A DNA stretch of 64,000 nt from Ruminococcaceae bacterium UBA6416. Its GTDB lineage: Bacteria; Bacillota; Clostridia; Oscillospirales; Acutalibacteraceae. The notes beneath the pieces are model-generated. The model worked only from the letters and a program-made list of their open reading frames with translations. It did not search any database and had not been told where the DNA came from. Each line of letters opens with the position of its first letter. The first letter of the stretch is position 1. This document shows positions 53,523 through 62,627 of this stretch, one piece after another. Where the stretch lies: NCBI GenBank assembly GCA_002438505.1, contig DJPI01000042.1:58888-122887 (forward strand), read 5' to 3'. The translations under genes were made by a program, and so were the position numbers.

Positions 53523-53526
53523 CTGA

Positions 53527-54192
53527 TTATTCAAATGCTTTCATGTCTTTTTCAAACAGCTGTTTTCTTTTAATAATGTAATAGTCGCTTTCATCCGCGC
53601 CTTTAAGGATTTCATCGGCAAGGAGAGATGGGTTGATGTTCGTTGTGCTTCCGGCAGGGAGAACAAGCGACAAGACCAAAACGCCTTCCTTTTCAAAAAG
53701 CGAATACTTTTTGATGTGGGGCAAAAGGTCAATATCCTTATAGACTTTCCGGTGGCCTTTTTTTCCAAGCTTTTGAACAACGAGTGAGTCCGAGGAAAGC
53801 AGCGCTTTAACTCGCTCTTCAAGCTTTTCTGCGCTTTCGGCAGTATAAAAAGAAATGTCAAAAGACGCAAAGGAGATGAACTTCGGGTCAAGAACAGGCT
53901 CAGTAACGCAGGTGATTGTTATCCCCTGCGGCACAGCCTTTGAAAGCGCGGCCATAACCTCGCTGTCTTTTATTTCACCCTCGATTCTGATATCCATTGC
54001 ATCGTTCTCGCTCTCCATTCCGAGAGAAAGCGGAAGAACAAAGGTCATATACGGATGGGGGTTGAAGCCCTCGGTATACCAAAGAGGGATTTTTGAGCGG
54101 CGGATTGCGCGCGTCATTGTCCGCATTAAATCAAGGTGGGAGATGAAGCGCACATCACCCTTTTTTTCAAACCAGATTCTTACGCATCGCAT
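53527..54192 (-). CDS. TIGR03936 family radical-SAM-linked protein
   Basis: A 221-residue TIGR03936/DUF2344 protein. It opens with the conserved RIWFEKKGDVRFISHLDLMRTM and has GFNPHP with SLGMESENDAMDI. It has no cysteine cluster itself. It usually follows or is fused to a TIGR03960 radical-SAM protein, with which it overlaps by 26 nt here. Function unknown; context near rng suggests tRNA or ribosome-linked work in related genomes. Confidence 0.9.
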   Translation of the reverse strand: MRCVRIWFEKKGDVRFISHLDLMRTMTRAIRRSKIPLWYTEGFNPHPYMTFVLPLSLGMESENDAMDIRIEGEIKDSEVMAALSKAVPQGITITCVTEPVLDPKFISFASFDISFYTAESAEKLEERVKALLSSDSLVVQKLGKKGHRKVYKDIDLLPHIKKYSLFEKEGVLVLSLVLPAGSTTNINPSLLADEILKGADESDYYIIKRKQLFEKDMKAFE

Positions 54193-56023
54193 CGCACTTT
54201 CCTCCGTTCAGTCTGTTGGCTCCGCAGCCGGCGCATTTTATGCGGCAATGCGGCGTTGTTTCGCTCTCATGAGCTTTTTTGTTTTCAGCAACAAGGAACT
54301 CCTTGCGGATTCCGTAATCAAGATGATCCCACGGGAGAATCTCGGTGAATTCACGCTTTCTTGAGGTATAAAACAGCGGGTCAATTCCGCACCGTTCAAA
54401 AGCTTCAAGCCACGTTTCAAACTTGAAGCTGTCATCCCAGCCGTCAAACTTGCAGCCGTGGCGCCACGCATATTCAATAACTGCCGAAAGCTTCCTGTCT
54501 CCGCGGGCGAAAACGCCCTCAAGGAAGCTGATTTCAACCTTATGATAGCTGACGGAAACCTTCCTTGTTTTAACGCAGGAGAGAAGGTGCGCCTGCTTTT
54601 CAAGCAGCATTTCCCTTGTGTCCTGCGGCTCCCACTGGAACGGGGTGAAAGGTTTCGGAACAAAGGAGGCAACGCTGATTGAAACCTGAACGCCCTTTCC
54701 TTTGGGCTTGTCCGGATTCTTATAAAACTCATCAACAACCTTTTGAGAAAGGTCGGCAATTCCGGCAACATCGTCCATTGTCTCAGTCGGCAGGCCAAGC
54801 ATGAAATAAAGCTTGACCGCCGTCCAGCCGCCAGAAAACGCCTTGCGTGAAGTACGCAAAACCTCGTCCTCGGTAACATTTTTGTTGATTGCATCGCGCA
54901 GGCGCTGAGTTCCGGCCTCCGGTGCAAAGGTCAGACCGCTGCGTCTGACTTTGTTGAGTTTTTCCATAAGCTCGTTTGAAAAATTATCAACACGCAGCGA
55001 CGGGAGTGCAATATTGATTTTTTCGGGTATTGTCCACGAAAGCAGTTTATCGAGCAGAGACTCAAGCTGAGTGTAGTCACTTGTGCTAAGCGAGGATAGA
55101 GAAATTTCGTCATAGCCGGTCGCGTCGCAAAGACCGCGGCACTGTTCGTTGATTGTTTCAGATGTTTTTTCGCGTATCGGACGATAAATAAAACCGGCCT
55201 GACAAAAGCGGCAGCCCCTTATGCAGCCGCGCAGAATTTCATGAACAACTCTGTCATGAACAACCTCAACAAACGGAACAACAAACTTTTCGGGGTATCT
55301 GACCTTGTCAAAATCAGAGACAATCTGTTTTGTGATTTTCTCCGGTGCACCGTCTTTCGGGGTAATGCTTTTTATTGTTTTGTCAGCGTTATACCGGACG
55401 TCATAAAGCGAGGGAACATAAAATCCGTCAAGCTTTGAAACGCGGCGGAGGAACTCCTCCTTTGAGCTTTTGTTTTTCTTGCATTCTTCAAGAAGGTCAA
55501 AAAACGGTTCATACATCTCCTCACCTTCGCCAAGGGAGAAAACATCAAAAAACTCCGCCATCGGCTCCGGATTGCAGGCACACGGGCCGCCGCCGACAAC
55601 TATCGGAGTGAGGGCTTTTCTGTCTGCCGCCCTCACCGGCAGTCCGGCAAGGTCAAGCATATTGAGAACATTTGAAAAGGAAAGCTCATACATGAGCGTG
55701 AAACCGATGAGGTCAAAATTCTTGATTGCGTCTCCGCTTTCGAGCGCATAAAGGGGAATATCATTCTTCCTCATCTGCTCTTCCATGTCATGCCAAGGGG
55801 CAAAGACACGCTCGCACCAAACGTCCTTACGCTCATTCGCAATCGAATAAAGAATTTTCATTCCGAGGTGAGACATTCCGATTTCATAGGTATCAGGAAA
55901 GCAGAATGCATAGCGCAGCTTCACCTGCGTTTTATCCTTGACAACGGAATTGAACTCGCTGCCGATATAACGCCCCGGCTTTTGAACAAGAGGCAGGATT
56001 TTTTCAACTTCTTTGCTAACCAT
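54167..56023 (-). CDS. TIGR03960 family B12-binding-like radical SAM protein
   Basis: A 618-residue radical-SAM protein. An N-terminal B12-binding-like domain covers about 1-240. The 4Fe-4S motif CIRGCRFC follows at about 270, with the radical-SAM barrel behind it. The C-terminus carries extra cysteines (HCRIKCAGCG and GKC) that could hold another cluster or zinc. The family is uncharacterised. It is transcribed after the SpoIVFB-like gene. Confidence 0.92.
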   Translation of the reverse strand: MVSKEVEKILPLVQKPGRYIGSEFNSVVKDKTQVKLRYAFCFPDTYEIGMSHLGMKILYSIANERKDVWCERVFAPWHDMEEQMRKNDIPLYALESGDAIKNFDLIGFTLMYELSFSNVLNMLDLAGLPVRAADRKALTPIVVGGGPCACNPEPMAEFFDVFSLGEGEEMYEPFFDLLEECKKNKSSKEEFLRRVSKLDGFYVPSLYDVRYNADKTIKSITPKDGAPEKITKQIVSDFDKVRYPEKFVVPFVEVVHDRVVHEILRGCIRGCRFCQAGFIYRPIREKTSETINEQCRGLCDATGYDEISLSSLSTSDYTQLESLLDKLLSWTIPEKINIALPSLRVDNFSNELMEKLNKVRRSGLTFAPEAGTQRLRDAINKNVTEDEVLRTSRKAFSGGWTAVKLYFMLGLPTETMDDVAGIADLSQKVVDEFYKNPDKPKGKGVQVSISVASFVPKPFTPFQWEPQDTREMLLEKQAHLLSCVKTRKVSVSYHKVEISFLEGVFARGDRKLSAVIEYAWRHGCKFDGWDDSFKFETWLEAFERCGIDPLFYTSRKREFTEILPWDHLDYGIRKEFLVAENKKAHESETTPHCRIKCAGCGANRLNGGKCDAMRKNLV

Positions 56024-56054
56024 TAGTATCTCCGTTTCTTTAAAAATTAATGAG

Positions 56055-56648
56055 TTACTTGAATTCCAAAAACATTAAATATATACACACAGCCAGAAGG
56101 CTTGCATTAAAACCGAAAAAAATAAAATATAAAACGCAGAACACCGAAAAGGCACCAACCGTAACGCCGGAAACAGCGGACAGAACCTTCAGCGTTTTGA
56201 ATTCGTTCAATCTTGGCATCAGGACGCAGTAAAGCGCATTCCACGCGTCAAGGCTATTTGCCGGCATGAGATTGAGTGTGGCAATGAAAACATTGACGAA
56301 AAAAAGCGCAGCAGCATCAAAGCTTTTTGAAAAACGCCAACTCAGAGCGGCAGCGGCACAGATTAAAAAATTCACAAAAACTCCGCCGAGCGCAACAAGC
56401 GCCTGCTTTTTGTAGCTTTGAAAAACGCTTTCGTCCTTTTCAATGCGGATTCCGAACGCGCCAAAGCTCACCGAAAGAAGGTTTTGAGAAAAAAGGAGCA
56501 TCAGAAAAAGGTGGCCAAGCTCATGCGCCGCCGAAGAAAAAAAGCACATCAGCGCAATTCTTGAGTTGGACAAAAGCAGCATAAGTGACAAAACAAGAAA
56601 AAACGAAAAGCCGATTTTAAGCTTTGTTTTTCCGCAAACGACCGTCAT
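56055..56648 (-). CDS. SpoIVFB-like M50 metalloprotease
   Basis: A 197-residue membrane protease with HELGH (about 38-42) and the NLMPANSLDAWNAL third-ligand motif. Five or six hydrophobic helices. In Bacillus SpoIVFB cleaves pro-sigma-K in the forespore membrane. It is coupled to an M23 protein by a 4-nt overlap, and that SpoIVFA/SpoIVFB-like order is conserved in spore-forming Firmicutes. Whether it acts on sigma-K here is inference. Confidence 0.87.
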   Translation of the reverse strand: MTVVCGKTKLKIGFSFFLVLSLMLLLSNSRIALMCFFSSAAHELGHLFLMLLFSQNLLSVSFGAFGIRIEKDESVFQSYKKQALVALGGVFVNFLICAAAALSWRFSKSFDAAALFFVNVFIATLNLMPANSLDAWNALYCVLMPRLNEFKTLKVLSAVSGVTVGAFSVFCVLYFIFFGFNASLLAVCIYLMFLEFK

Positions 56649-57625
56649 CCCTTTTTAAGAATCGGGAGCGGGTCAAGGCGCGTTCCGTCCTTGTGAACCT
56701 CAAAATGAAGGTGCGGTCCCGTTGACCAGCCGGTGCTTCCAACGAGGGCAATGGTCTCGCCTTGACGGATCACGGCTCCCTCTTCGGCGAGTATTTTACT
56801 GCAATGGCAATAGAGCGTTTCCACCCCGTTCGTATGGGTGAGATAGAGATATTTTCCGCTCCTTGAATCTTCGCCAACCTTTCTGACCTTTCCGGAATAA
56901 GCGGCTTTGACTTTTGTTCCCTCGGCGGCCGCAATGTCAACTCCGGTGTGAAAGGTGTTGTTTCCTGTTATCGGATTTGTGCGGTAACCAAAGTATGAAG
57001 TATATGAGCCATTCACGGGACGCACAATCGGCGCGGTTGTTTCCACCTTGGAAGAGGTTGTTTTTTCTTTCAGCTTATAGCTTGTAAGGTCTTTTCCTCC
57101 GGCGTTTTTTGCAAAGGAAAGAGCAGTCTTTTTGACGGACGGCTTTTCTGTTGTTCTTTCGGCGGAAGTTGTTTTCGGCGCAGCGGTTTCAGTTTCGGAA
57201 GTTTCTTTTTCTGCCGCTTTTGACTCTTGAGTTGTTTCCTTGTTTTCCTTATCTATTTTATCGGCCTTATCGGTTGTTTTATTTTCACCTGACAAATCGG
57301 CCTCATCGGCTTTTGCGGAAGCTTCGGTGTGTTCTTTATCCTTTGAAAAGAGCTTAAAAACAGAAATTTCCGCCGGCGAGTCAATGTAGTCCTTAACGCT
57401 TTTGAGTGTGCTTTGAAAATCTCCGGACGATATTGACCAGTTTTTCAAAAGATTAAAATCATTTTTTAGATTCTGCGCCGCAGCGCCGCCCGATTTTGCC
57501 GTGAACAAAAGCGAAAGAACGGCAACAGCCGAAAGAATCACCTGACACAATGAGACGGAAAAAAGGCCGTCATCCTTTTCTTTTTTATTCTTATTTGCTT
57601 TTTTGTTCTCCTCCAAAGCCGTCAC
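56645..57625 (-). CDS. SpoIVFA/SpoIIQ-like M23 peptidase
   Basis: A 326-residue membrane protein: short basic N-terminus, membrane helix (about 24-45), a long Thr/Glu/Lys-rich linker (about 90-195) and a C-terminal LytM/M23 domain (about 205-322). The zinc residues are intact: HTGVD, a central histidine in LYCHCS, and HLHFE. Bacillus SpoIVFA has a degenerate M23 domain, so full catalytic residues are noteworthy. Starts at GTG 57625. Confidence 0.88.
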   Translation of the reverse strand: MTALEENKKANKNKKEKDDGLFSVSLCQVILSAVAVLSLLFTAKSGGAAAQNLKNDFNLLKNWSISSGDFQSTLKSVKDYIDSPAEISVFKLFSKDKEHTEASAKADEADLSGENKTTDKADKIDKENKETTQESKAAEKETSETETAAPKTTSAERTTEKPSVKKTALSFAKNAGGKDLTSYKLKEKTTSSKVETTAPIVRPVNGSYTSYFGYRTNPITGNNTFHTGVDIAAAEGTKVKAAYSGKVRKVGEDSRSGKYLYLTHTNGVETLYCHCSKILAEEGAVIRQGETIALVGSTGWSTGPHLHFEVHKDGTRLDPLPILKKG

Positions 57626-57705
57626 CGTTCCTTCCCGTGAAAAATCCGTACGGTAATAGCTATGAAATTGAAGGACAAAAAATGACTGTCATCGGTTAAC
57701 TGAGC

Positions 57706-59064
57706 TCACCCAACCATTATTCTTCCCTCTGGAACAATTTCGCTGTCGCGTTCCTTGCGCGAGTTGAGAGAAATCACAAAGCACATCGGTCCGATTCGTC
57801 CGATATACATTGAAACAATCAGTGCCCAAAGGCCAATGGATCCGGCTTTTGCGGTCACTCCGGCGGTGAGTCCGCAGGTTGAAAAAGCGGAAACGGCCTC
57901 AAAAAGCAAATCCGTTCCATTCATCCCGCCAACATCCCAGGAGAGGACGCAGGTTGCAAGAAAAACAATGAGCATTGAAAGCGCCGCGATTGAAAGCGAT
58001 TTTGCAACAACGGCGTGGCTGACGCGCTTTTTGAGGACAACGGTGTCCTTTCTGCTTTTCAAAACGGAAACAACGGTCATTACAAGAACGGCAAAGGTTG
58101 TTGTTTTGATTCCGCCGCCGGTTGAGCCGCTTCCGGCTCCAATGAACATCAAAAGCATCATTACAATTTTTGTCACATCGCCGAGCGAGGCAATATCAAG
58201 TGAGGCAAAGCCGGCTGTCCTTGCCGTTACGGACTGGAAAAGCGCAGCTATAATTTTTTGAGAAAGCGGGAGGTTTTTAAGCGTCTGCGGATTTCCGCTT
58301 TCAAAGGCAAAAACGCAGACAGCGCCAACAAGGATTAGTATTCCGGCAGTGATGAGCGCCGTTTTTGTGTGGAGACTCAGGCGGTGCGTTTTGCGGTAAG
58401 TGAGCAAGTCATAAAAAACATAAAAACCGATTCCGCCGAGGATAATCATCGCCATGACAACACCCATAACAAGGAAGTCTCCGTTATAGTTCACCATTGA
58501 GCCGAACTCTTTTTCAAGTCCGAAAAGGTCAAATCCGGCGTTACAATAGGCCGAAACGGCGGTGAACATTGAAATCCAGATGCCCTTTGCACCAAAGCGC
58601 GGAACAAAACGCAAACACAAAAGTCCCGTTCCGATAAGCTGACAGACTGCAGTTGTTGCAATGATTGTCCGCACAAGCGGCTTAACCTGAGAGAACATAT
58701 CAAGGTTAGTGTATTCCTGAGCAAGGCGCATACTGCGCAAAGCGGAATGCTTTTTGAAGGCGAAAATGAAAAACGAGGCGAACGTCACCATACTTATTCC
58801 GCCGATTTCAATGAGAAGCAGAAGAACAACCTGACCGTATCTTGAAAGAGTAACCGCCGGGTCAATGAGCGTCAAACCGGTCACACAGACGCTTGACGTT
58901 GCGGTAAAGACAGCTTTCATGAAAGAAAGTCCCTTTCCGTCACGCGTCATGCATGGAAGCATCAAAAGAACGGTTCCGGCGGCAATCACAAAAAACACGC
59001 TCAGTGCGATTATCCGCATCGGGTGCAGTGGGCGCGGATTGTTCTTTATCCTTTCTGTTTTCAA
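57706..59064 (-). CDS. TrkH/KtrB-family potassium transporter
   Basis: A 452-residue TrkH/KtrB channel subunit with about eight hydrophobic segments and four selectivity-filter-like loops (SVCVTGLT, YCNAGFD, TARTAGF, STCGLT). It imports potassium, usually with a cytoplasmic TrkA/KtrA partner; no partner gene is adjacent in this window. A consensus promoter lies at 59120-59148. Confidence 0.92.
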   Translation of the reverse strand: MKTERIKNNPRPLHPMRIIALSVFFVIAAGTVLLMLPCMTRDGKGLSFMKAVFTATSSVCVTGLTLIDPAVTLSRYGQVVLLLLIEIGGISMVTFASFFIFAFKKHSALRSMRLAQEYTNLDMFSQVKPLVRTIIATTAVCQLIGTGLLCLRFVPRFGAKGIWISMFTAVSAYCNAGFDLFGLEKEFGSMVNYNGDFLVMGVVMAMIILGGIGFYVFYDLLTYRKTHRLSLHTKTALITAGILILVGAVCVFAFESGNPQTLKNLPLSQKIIAALFQSVTARTAGFASLDIASLGDVTKIVMMLLMFIGAGSGSTGGGIKTTTFAVLVMTVVSVLKSRKDTVVLKKRVSHAVVAKSLSIAALSMLIVFLATCVLSWDVGGMNGTDLLFEAVSAFSTCGLTAGVTAKAGSIGLWALIVSMYIGRIGPMCFVISLNSRKERDSEIVPEGRIMVG

Positions 59065-59119
59065 GAAGAATACCCCCTTTTCCCCGGAAAAATTATTTTT
59101 CTGTTATTAGCGGTTATTA

Positions 59120-59148
59120 ATTATATCATTATCTTATATATAAGTCAA
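59120..59148 (-). promoter_or_regulatory. Sigma-A promoter of the potassium transporter gene
   Basis: On the minus strand, -35 TTGACT (59143-59148) and -10 TATAAT (59120-59125) with a 17-nt spacer, divergent from the DUF5058 operon promoter. Confidence 0.85.
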
Positions 59149-59167
59149 AGATTTTTTCGCTATAAGG

Positions 59168-59197
59168 TTGACTGAGCTGACAAAACAATGCTATAAT
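59168..59197 (+). promoter_or_regulatory. Sigma-A promoter of the DUF5058 operon
   Basis: -35 TTGACT (59168-59173) and -10 TATAAT (59192-59197) with an 18-nt spacer, 54 nt upstream of the first gene. Confidence 0.8.
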
Positions 59198-59251
59198 TTG
59201 TAAAAACAACCGGACTTTCATTGCCGGTAATTACCGAAAGGGAGAGTGTCA

Positions 59252-60055
59252 ATGTTTCAGGATTTCAAATCCGACGGCTTCATGTTCATGCTCGCCGTTG
59301 GGATCGTGGTCTTTGTCATTGCTCAGTCGCTGTTCTTCATGATCAGAGCCGCCAAAAGGGGCAAAGAGCTGGGCATTACAAATGAGCAGATCAAAAACAC
59401 AATCACATCAAGCGCGGTCTTTTCGATTGCGCCGGCGGTCAGCATCGCCATCACCGTTCTTGTTCTCTCGGTCGCCCTCGGATATGTTCTTCCGTGGATA
59501 CGCCTTTCTGTCATCGGAGCCATTCAATATGAGGTTCCGGCCGCGGAGGCCGCGATTGAGGCGGCCGGTCTTTCCGGCGGTATCGGCTCGCCCGTCAGCG
59601 ACCCGAAAGTCTTTGTTGCAGTCGCATGGGTCATGACCCTCGGCTGCCTTCTTCCGCTGTTCCTCATCCCCATAGTTCTCAAAAAGGTTCAGAAAAGCGT
59701 TTCCGGCGCCGTTAACAAGAACGCAAAATGGGCGGATCTTATGTCTGCCGCCGCGTTCATCGGTCTCATTGCCGCGTTCCTTTCAAGAGGTATCGCAGGC
59801 ATAGGTGAGGTCAAGGTCAACGAGGCCGGAGAAAAGGTCAATGTTGTCATCGGTGACGGAGCAGGCGTTCTTTCAATCACGGCGATTATTTCTTCAATCG
59901 TCTTTATGCTCATTCTGACCTTCATCAACAAAAAGCTCAACGCAAAATGGCTCGAAGCTCTTGCAATGCCGTTAAGCATGATTCTTGCAATGGGTGTTGT
60001 TGTTCTTGTTTCAACCTTTGCGCCCGATCTTGCGGCGATTGAATGGAGGTATTAA
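59252..60055 (+). CDS. DUF5058 family membrane protein
   Basis: A 267-residue integral membrane protein of the DUF5058 family with about six helices. The family opening FMFMLAVGIVVFVIAQSLFF and a central SIAPAVSIAIT helix are present. It is coupled to a second membrane protein and an M20 peptidase, suggesting a transporter subunit. The ATG at 59252 follows AAAGGGAG; a GTG two codons upstream is possible. Confidence 0.85.
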   Translation: MFQDFKSDGFMFMLAVGIVVFVIAQSLFFMIRAAKRGKELGITNEQIKNTITSSAVFSIAPAVSIAITVLVLSVALGYVLPWIRLSVIGAIQYEVPAAEAAIEAAGLSGGIGSPVSDPKVFVAVAWVMTLGCLLPLFLIPIVLKKVQKSVSGAVNKNAKWADLMSAAAFIGLIAAFLSRGIAGIGEVKVNEAGEKVNVVIGDGAGVLSITAIISSIVFMLILTFINKKLNAKWLEALAMPLSMILAMGVVVLVSTFAPDLAAIEWRY

Positions 60056-60056
60056 A

Positions 60057-60731
60057 ATGGAAACGATTAAAAAGAAAAAGTCATACATGGACTCCGTTCA
60101 CTTTTTTGGGCGAATCTGGTGCGTTGCCGCAATCATTGTGCTTCTTGCAATCCCGGTTTTGATGTGCCTTCACCTCAAAGTCTGGCCGGACTGGGGCGTT
60201 GTCGGAAAAGGCTTTGCCTCCGTTGCAATTCTCTTTTATCCAACCGGAATCATTGAGGTTATCGCTTACGCTCCCCTGCTCGGTTCGGGCGGAACATACC
60301 TTTCCTTCCTCACCGGCAACATTGCAAACCTCAAGCTTCCCTGCGCACTCAACTCGATGGAAAACGCAAAGGTTCGTGCAAACTCCGAGGAGGGCGAAAT
60401 TATCTCAACAATCTCAATCGGCGCCTCGGCGATAGTCACAACGCTCATTATTGCCGTTTTTGTTCTCATTTTTGCGGTCAATCCGGCGTTCACAAAAGTT
60501 ATGAGCGAGGGTGCGCTTGCTCCGGCGTTCAAGCAGGTTACATATGCAATCTTCGGCTCGCTCGCCGCAACATACTTTGTTAAGCACTGGAGAATTTCAA
60601 TTTTCCCGATTGCAGTGCTTTCAATTCTTCTTGCCTTCTTTGGTACTATCCAGATTGGCATTCTCATCTTTGTCGGCGTTGCAATTTCAATGCTCGGCGC
60701 TCACATCATGTATAAGCTCAAGTGGGTATAA
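60057..60731 (+). CDS. Membrane protein paired with DUF5058
   Basis: A 224-residue integral membrane protein with five or six helices. No named family is recognised by eye. It starts 1 nt after the DUF5058 stop with an ATGGAGGTAT Shine-Dalgarno context, so the two are probably subunits of one complex. Function unknown; possibly a transporter of amino acids or peptides given the adjacent M20 peptidase. Confidence 0.8.
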   Translation: METIKKKKSYMDSVHFFGRIWCVAAIIVLLAIPVLMCLHLKVWPDWGVVGKGFASVAILFYPTGIIEVIAYAPLLGSGGTYLSFLTGNIANLKLPCALNSMENAKVRANSEEGEIISTISIGASAIVTTLIIAVFVLIFAVNPAFTKVMSEGALAPAFKQVTYAIFGSLAATYFVKHWRISIFPIAVLSILLAFFGTIQIGILIFVGVAISMLGAHIMYKLKWV

Positions 60732-60797
60732 AACAAAAATCAGTGTGGGAGCTGCCGAATTCGGCGGCTCTCAAATTTATGAGAAGAGGTTTTTATT

Positions 60798-62231
60798 GTG
60801 TTGTTATTAATAATTTTTCTCATTGCTCTGGCTGTTTTCATTGCTGTCATCAACATCAACGTCCTGCGCATCAAAACTCCGGATTTGAACGCAGAAAAAA
60901 AGGTCAGCAGCATTGAGGTTGACCGTGATCTCGCCTGCGAGAACCTTTCAAAAATGATTCGCTGCAAAACCGTTTCAAACAAGGACGAATCAAAAATTGA
61001 CCAAAGCGAATTTCAAAAATTCCGCGAGCTTTTAAAAGAGCTTTACCCGGCCGTTTATGAAAAAAGCGAAAAAGAGGACATTGCCGGAGGCCTGTTGTTT
61101 CGTATCAAGGGAAAAAGCAGCTCCTCGCCCTCGGTACTCATGGCACATTTTGACGTTGTTCCGGTTGACACGGAAAAATGGAGCGCCGACCCGTTCGGCG
61201 GAGAAATCAAGGACGGCTTCCTTTGGGGACGCGGAACACTTGACACAAAGTGCAGCCTGTTTGGCATCATGGAGAGTGCGCAGGCGTTGCTTGATGCCGG
61301 TTTTGTTCCGGAAAATGACATCTATCTCTCATTCGGCTGCAACGAGGAGGTTGCCGGAAACTGTGCGCCAACCATTGTTAAAACGCTTAAGGAGCGCGGT
61401 ATCTCTCCGGCCTTTGTTCTTGACGAGGGGGGAACAATACTTTCCGGAGACAACAAGTATTTTCCGCATGACATTGCCGCCGTTGGCATTGCAGAAAAAG
61501 GACCGATGGACGTTGAGCTCACCGTCCACGGTGAGAGCGGACACTCCTCTCAGCCGCCGGTACACACGGCTGTCGGAATGCTTGCAAGAGACATTGCAAA
61601 AATTGAAAACCGCCAGTTCCCAATGAAAATGAATTTTGCCGTTCAAGCAATGTTTAAGGCCCTTGCGCCATACACTCCGTATATCGGAAAGCTCATTCTC
61701 GGTAACACATGGTGCTTTGCGCCGCTTATCAAAGCCTTTTGCAAAAAGAACAAAACCGCGGCGGCGCTTTTCAGAACGTCAATGGCTTTCACTCAGCTTG
61801 AGGGCAGCAAAGGCGCAAATGTTCTTCCGGCTGAAGCAAAGGCAATAGTCAACATCCGCCTTTCGGAGGGTGAAACACCGGCCAGCGCCATTGAACACAT
61901 GAGGAAAGCCGCAAATGACCCGGAACTTTCCTTCCGTATTGTCAATTATTCCAACGCCACCCCCTGCGCCAAAGCTGACGGAAAATATTGGAACGCAATT
62001 AGAGATTCGATTGGAAACAATTTTCAAAACACCGTTGTTTCTCCGTACCTTATGATGGGCGGCACAGACTCAAGGTTTTTCAACGAGATTGCAACCGAAA
62101 TTTACAAATTCGCTCCCACACTTACCGGCGGCGGTCTGCTCAAAACAATGCACAGCGATGACGAACGGATAAGGATTGACAATATTGAACCGCTTATCGG
62201 ATTTTACACGGATTTGATGAGACGGCTGTGA
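60798..62231 (+). CDS. Membrane-anchored M20 family peptidase
   Basis: A 477-residue M20 peptidase of the carboxypeptidase S/CPS1-like group. A single N-terminal helix (about 2-20) anchors it. Metal and catalytic residues are intact: AHFDVVPVD, the GRGTLDTK loop, the NEEVAG glutamates and GGTDSRFF. It removes residues from short peptides or N-acyl amino acids. GTG start at 60798 with GAAGAGGT upstream. Terminator follows at 62241-62281. Confidence 0.88.
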   Translation: MLLLIIFLIALAVFIAVININVLRIKTPDLNAEKKVSSIEVDRDLACENLSKMIRCKTVSNKDESKIDQSEFQKFRELLKELYPAVYEKSEKEDIAGGLLFRIKGKSSSSPSVLMAHFDVVPVDTEKWSADPFGGEIKDGFLWGRGTLDTKCSLFGIMESAQALLDAGFVPENDIYLSFGCNEEVAGNCAPTIVKTLKERGISPAFVLDEGGTILSGDNKYFPHDIAAVGIAEKGPMDVELTVHGESGHSSQPPVHTAVGMLARDIAKIENRQFPMKMNFAVQAMFKALAPYTPYIGKLILGNTWCFAPLIKAFCKKNKTAAALFRTSMAFTQLEGSKGANVLPAEAKAIVNIRLSEGETPASAIEHMRKAANDPELSFRIVNYSNATPCAKADGKYWNAIRDSIGNNFQNTVVSPYLMMGGTDSRFFNEIATEIYKFAPTLTGGGLLKTMHSDDERIRIDNIEPLIGFYTDLMRRL

Positions 62232-62240
62232 AACAACAAG

Positions 62241-62281
62241 GCTCGCCCATTAGCATTACGCTTTTGGGCGAGCTTTTTTTA
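62241..62281 (+). terminator. Terminator of the DUF5058/M20 operon
   Basis: A GC-rich stem (GCTCGCCCA with TGGGCGAGC) followed by TTTTTTT. Confidence 0.92.
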
Positions 62282-62291
62282 AAAGGCCACG

Positions 62292-62352
62292 GTGAACTGA
62301 AGGCTTTTATCTCAGCCGCTTCGCCTTCAACGGAAGTATTTGCTAGGTTCAC
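62292..62352. repeat. Nested inverted repeat after the M20 operon
   Basis: Two nested arms: GTGAAC (62292-62297) with GTTCAC (62347-62352), and GAAGGC (62299-62304) with GCCTTC (62323-62328). No clear gene lies here. It resembles a small interspersed repeat but its identity cannot be settled from one copy. Confidence 0.4.
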
Positions 62353-62370
62353 TTTGCGATCTGTTATTGT

Positions 62371-62580
62371 TCATTGCAGGTTTTTAAAATAGCTCTTTCT
62401 CACATACACAAGTGCCATTATCAAGCGAGTCGTTAAAAGCTCATCAATTTTTTCTGTGATTTAAAAATTGAGTCTGTCCAATGAAGTAAAATCAGCATTT
62501 TCTATGCAATGAAACTTTGAATTTAATATTCTTATTTCTTCAATGTTCTTAAGTTTTTCCAGAAGCATTTGCCAAGTGGT
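62371..62580 (-). pseudogene. Possible decayed gene end, unidentified
   Basis: On the minus strand one frame reads as a protein-like peptide (LLEKLKNIEEIRIL, then ENADFTSLDRLNF), stops at 62461-62463, and continues in the same frame (ITEKIDELL, ALVYVRKSYFKNLQ) to a TGA at 62371-62373. This fits a broken C-terminal fragment, perhaps of a mobile element. No family is assigned. Confidence 0.3.
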
Positions 62581-62627
62581 TGAAAAGAAATAATGCACCG
62601 TTTTTACATCAAAACAGTGCATTATAA

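Noticed and set aside
54238..54927. 229-codon minus-strand open frame
   Set aside because: It overlaps the radical-SAM gene in another frame; its Ser/Arg-rich product has no domain.
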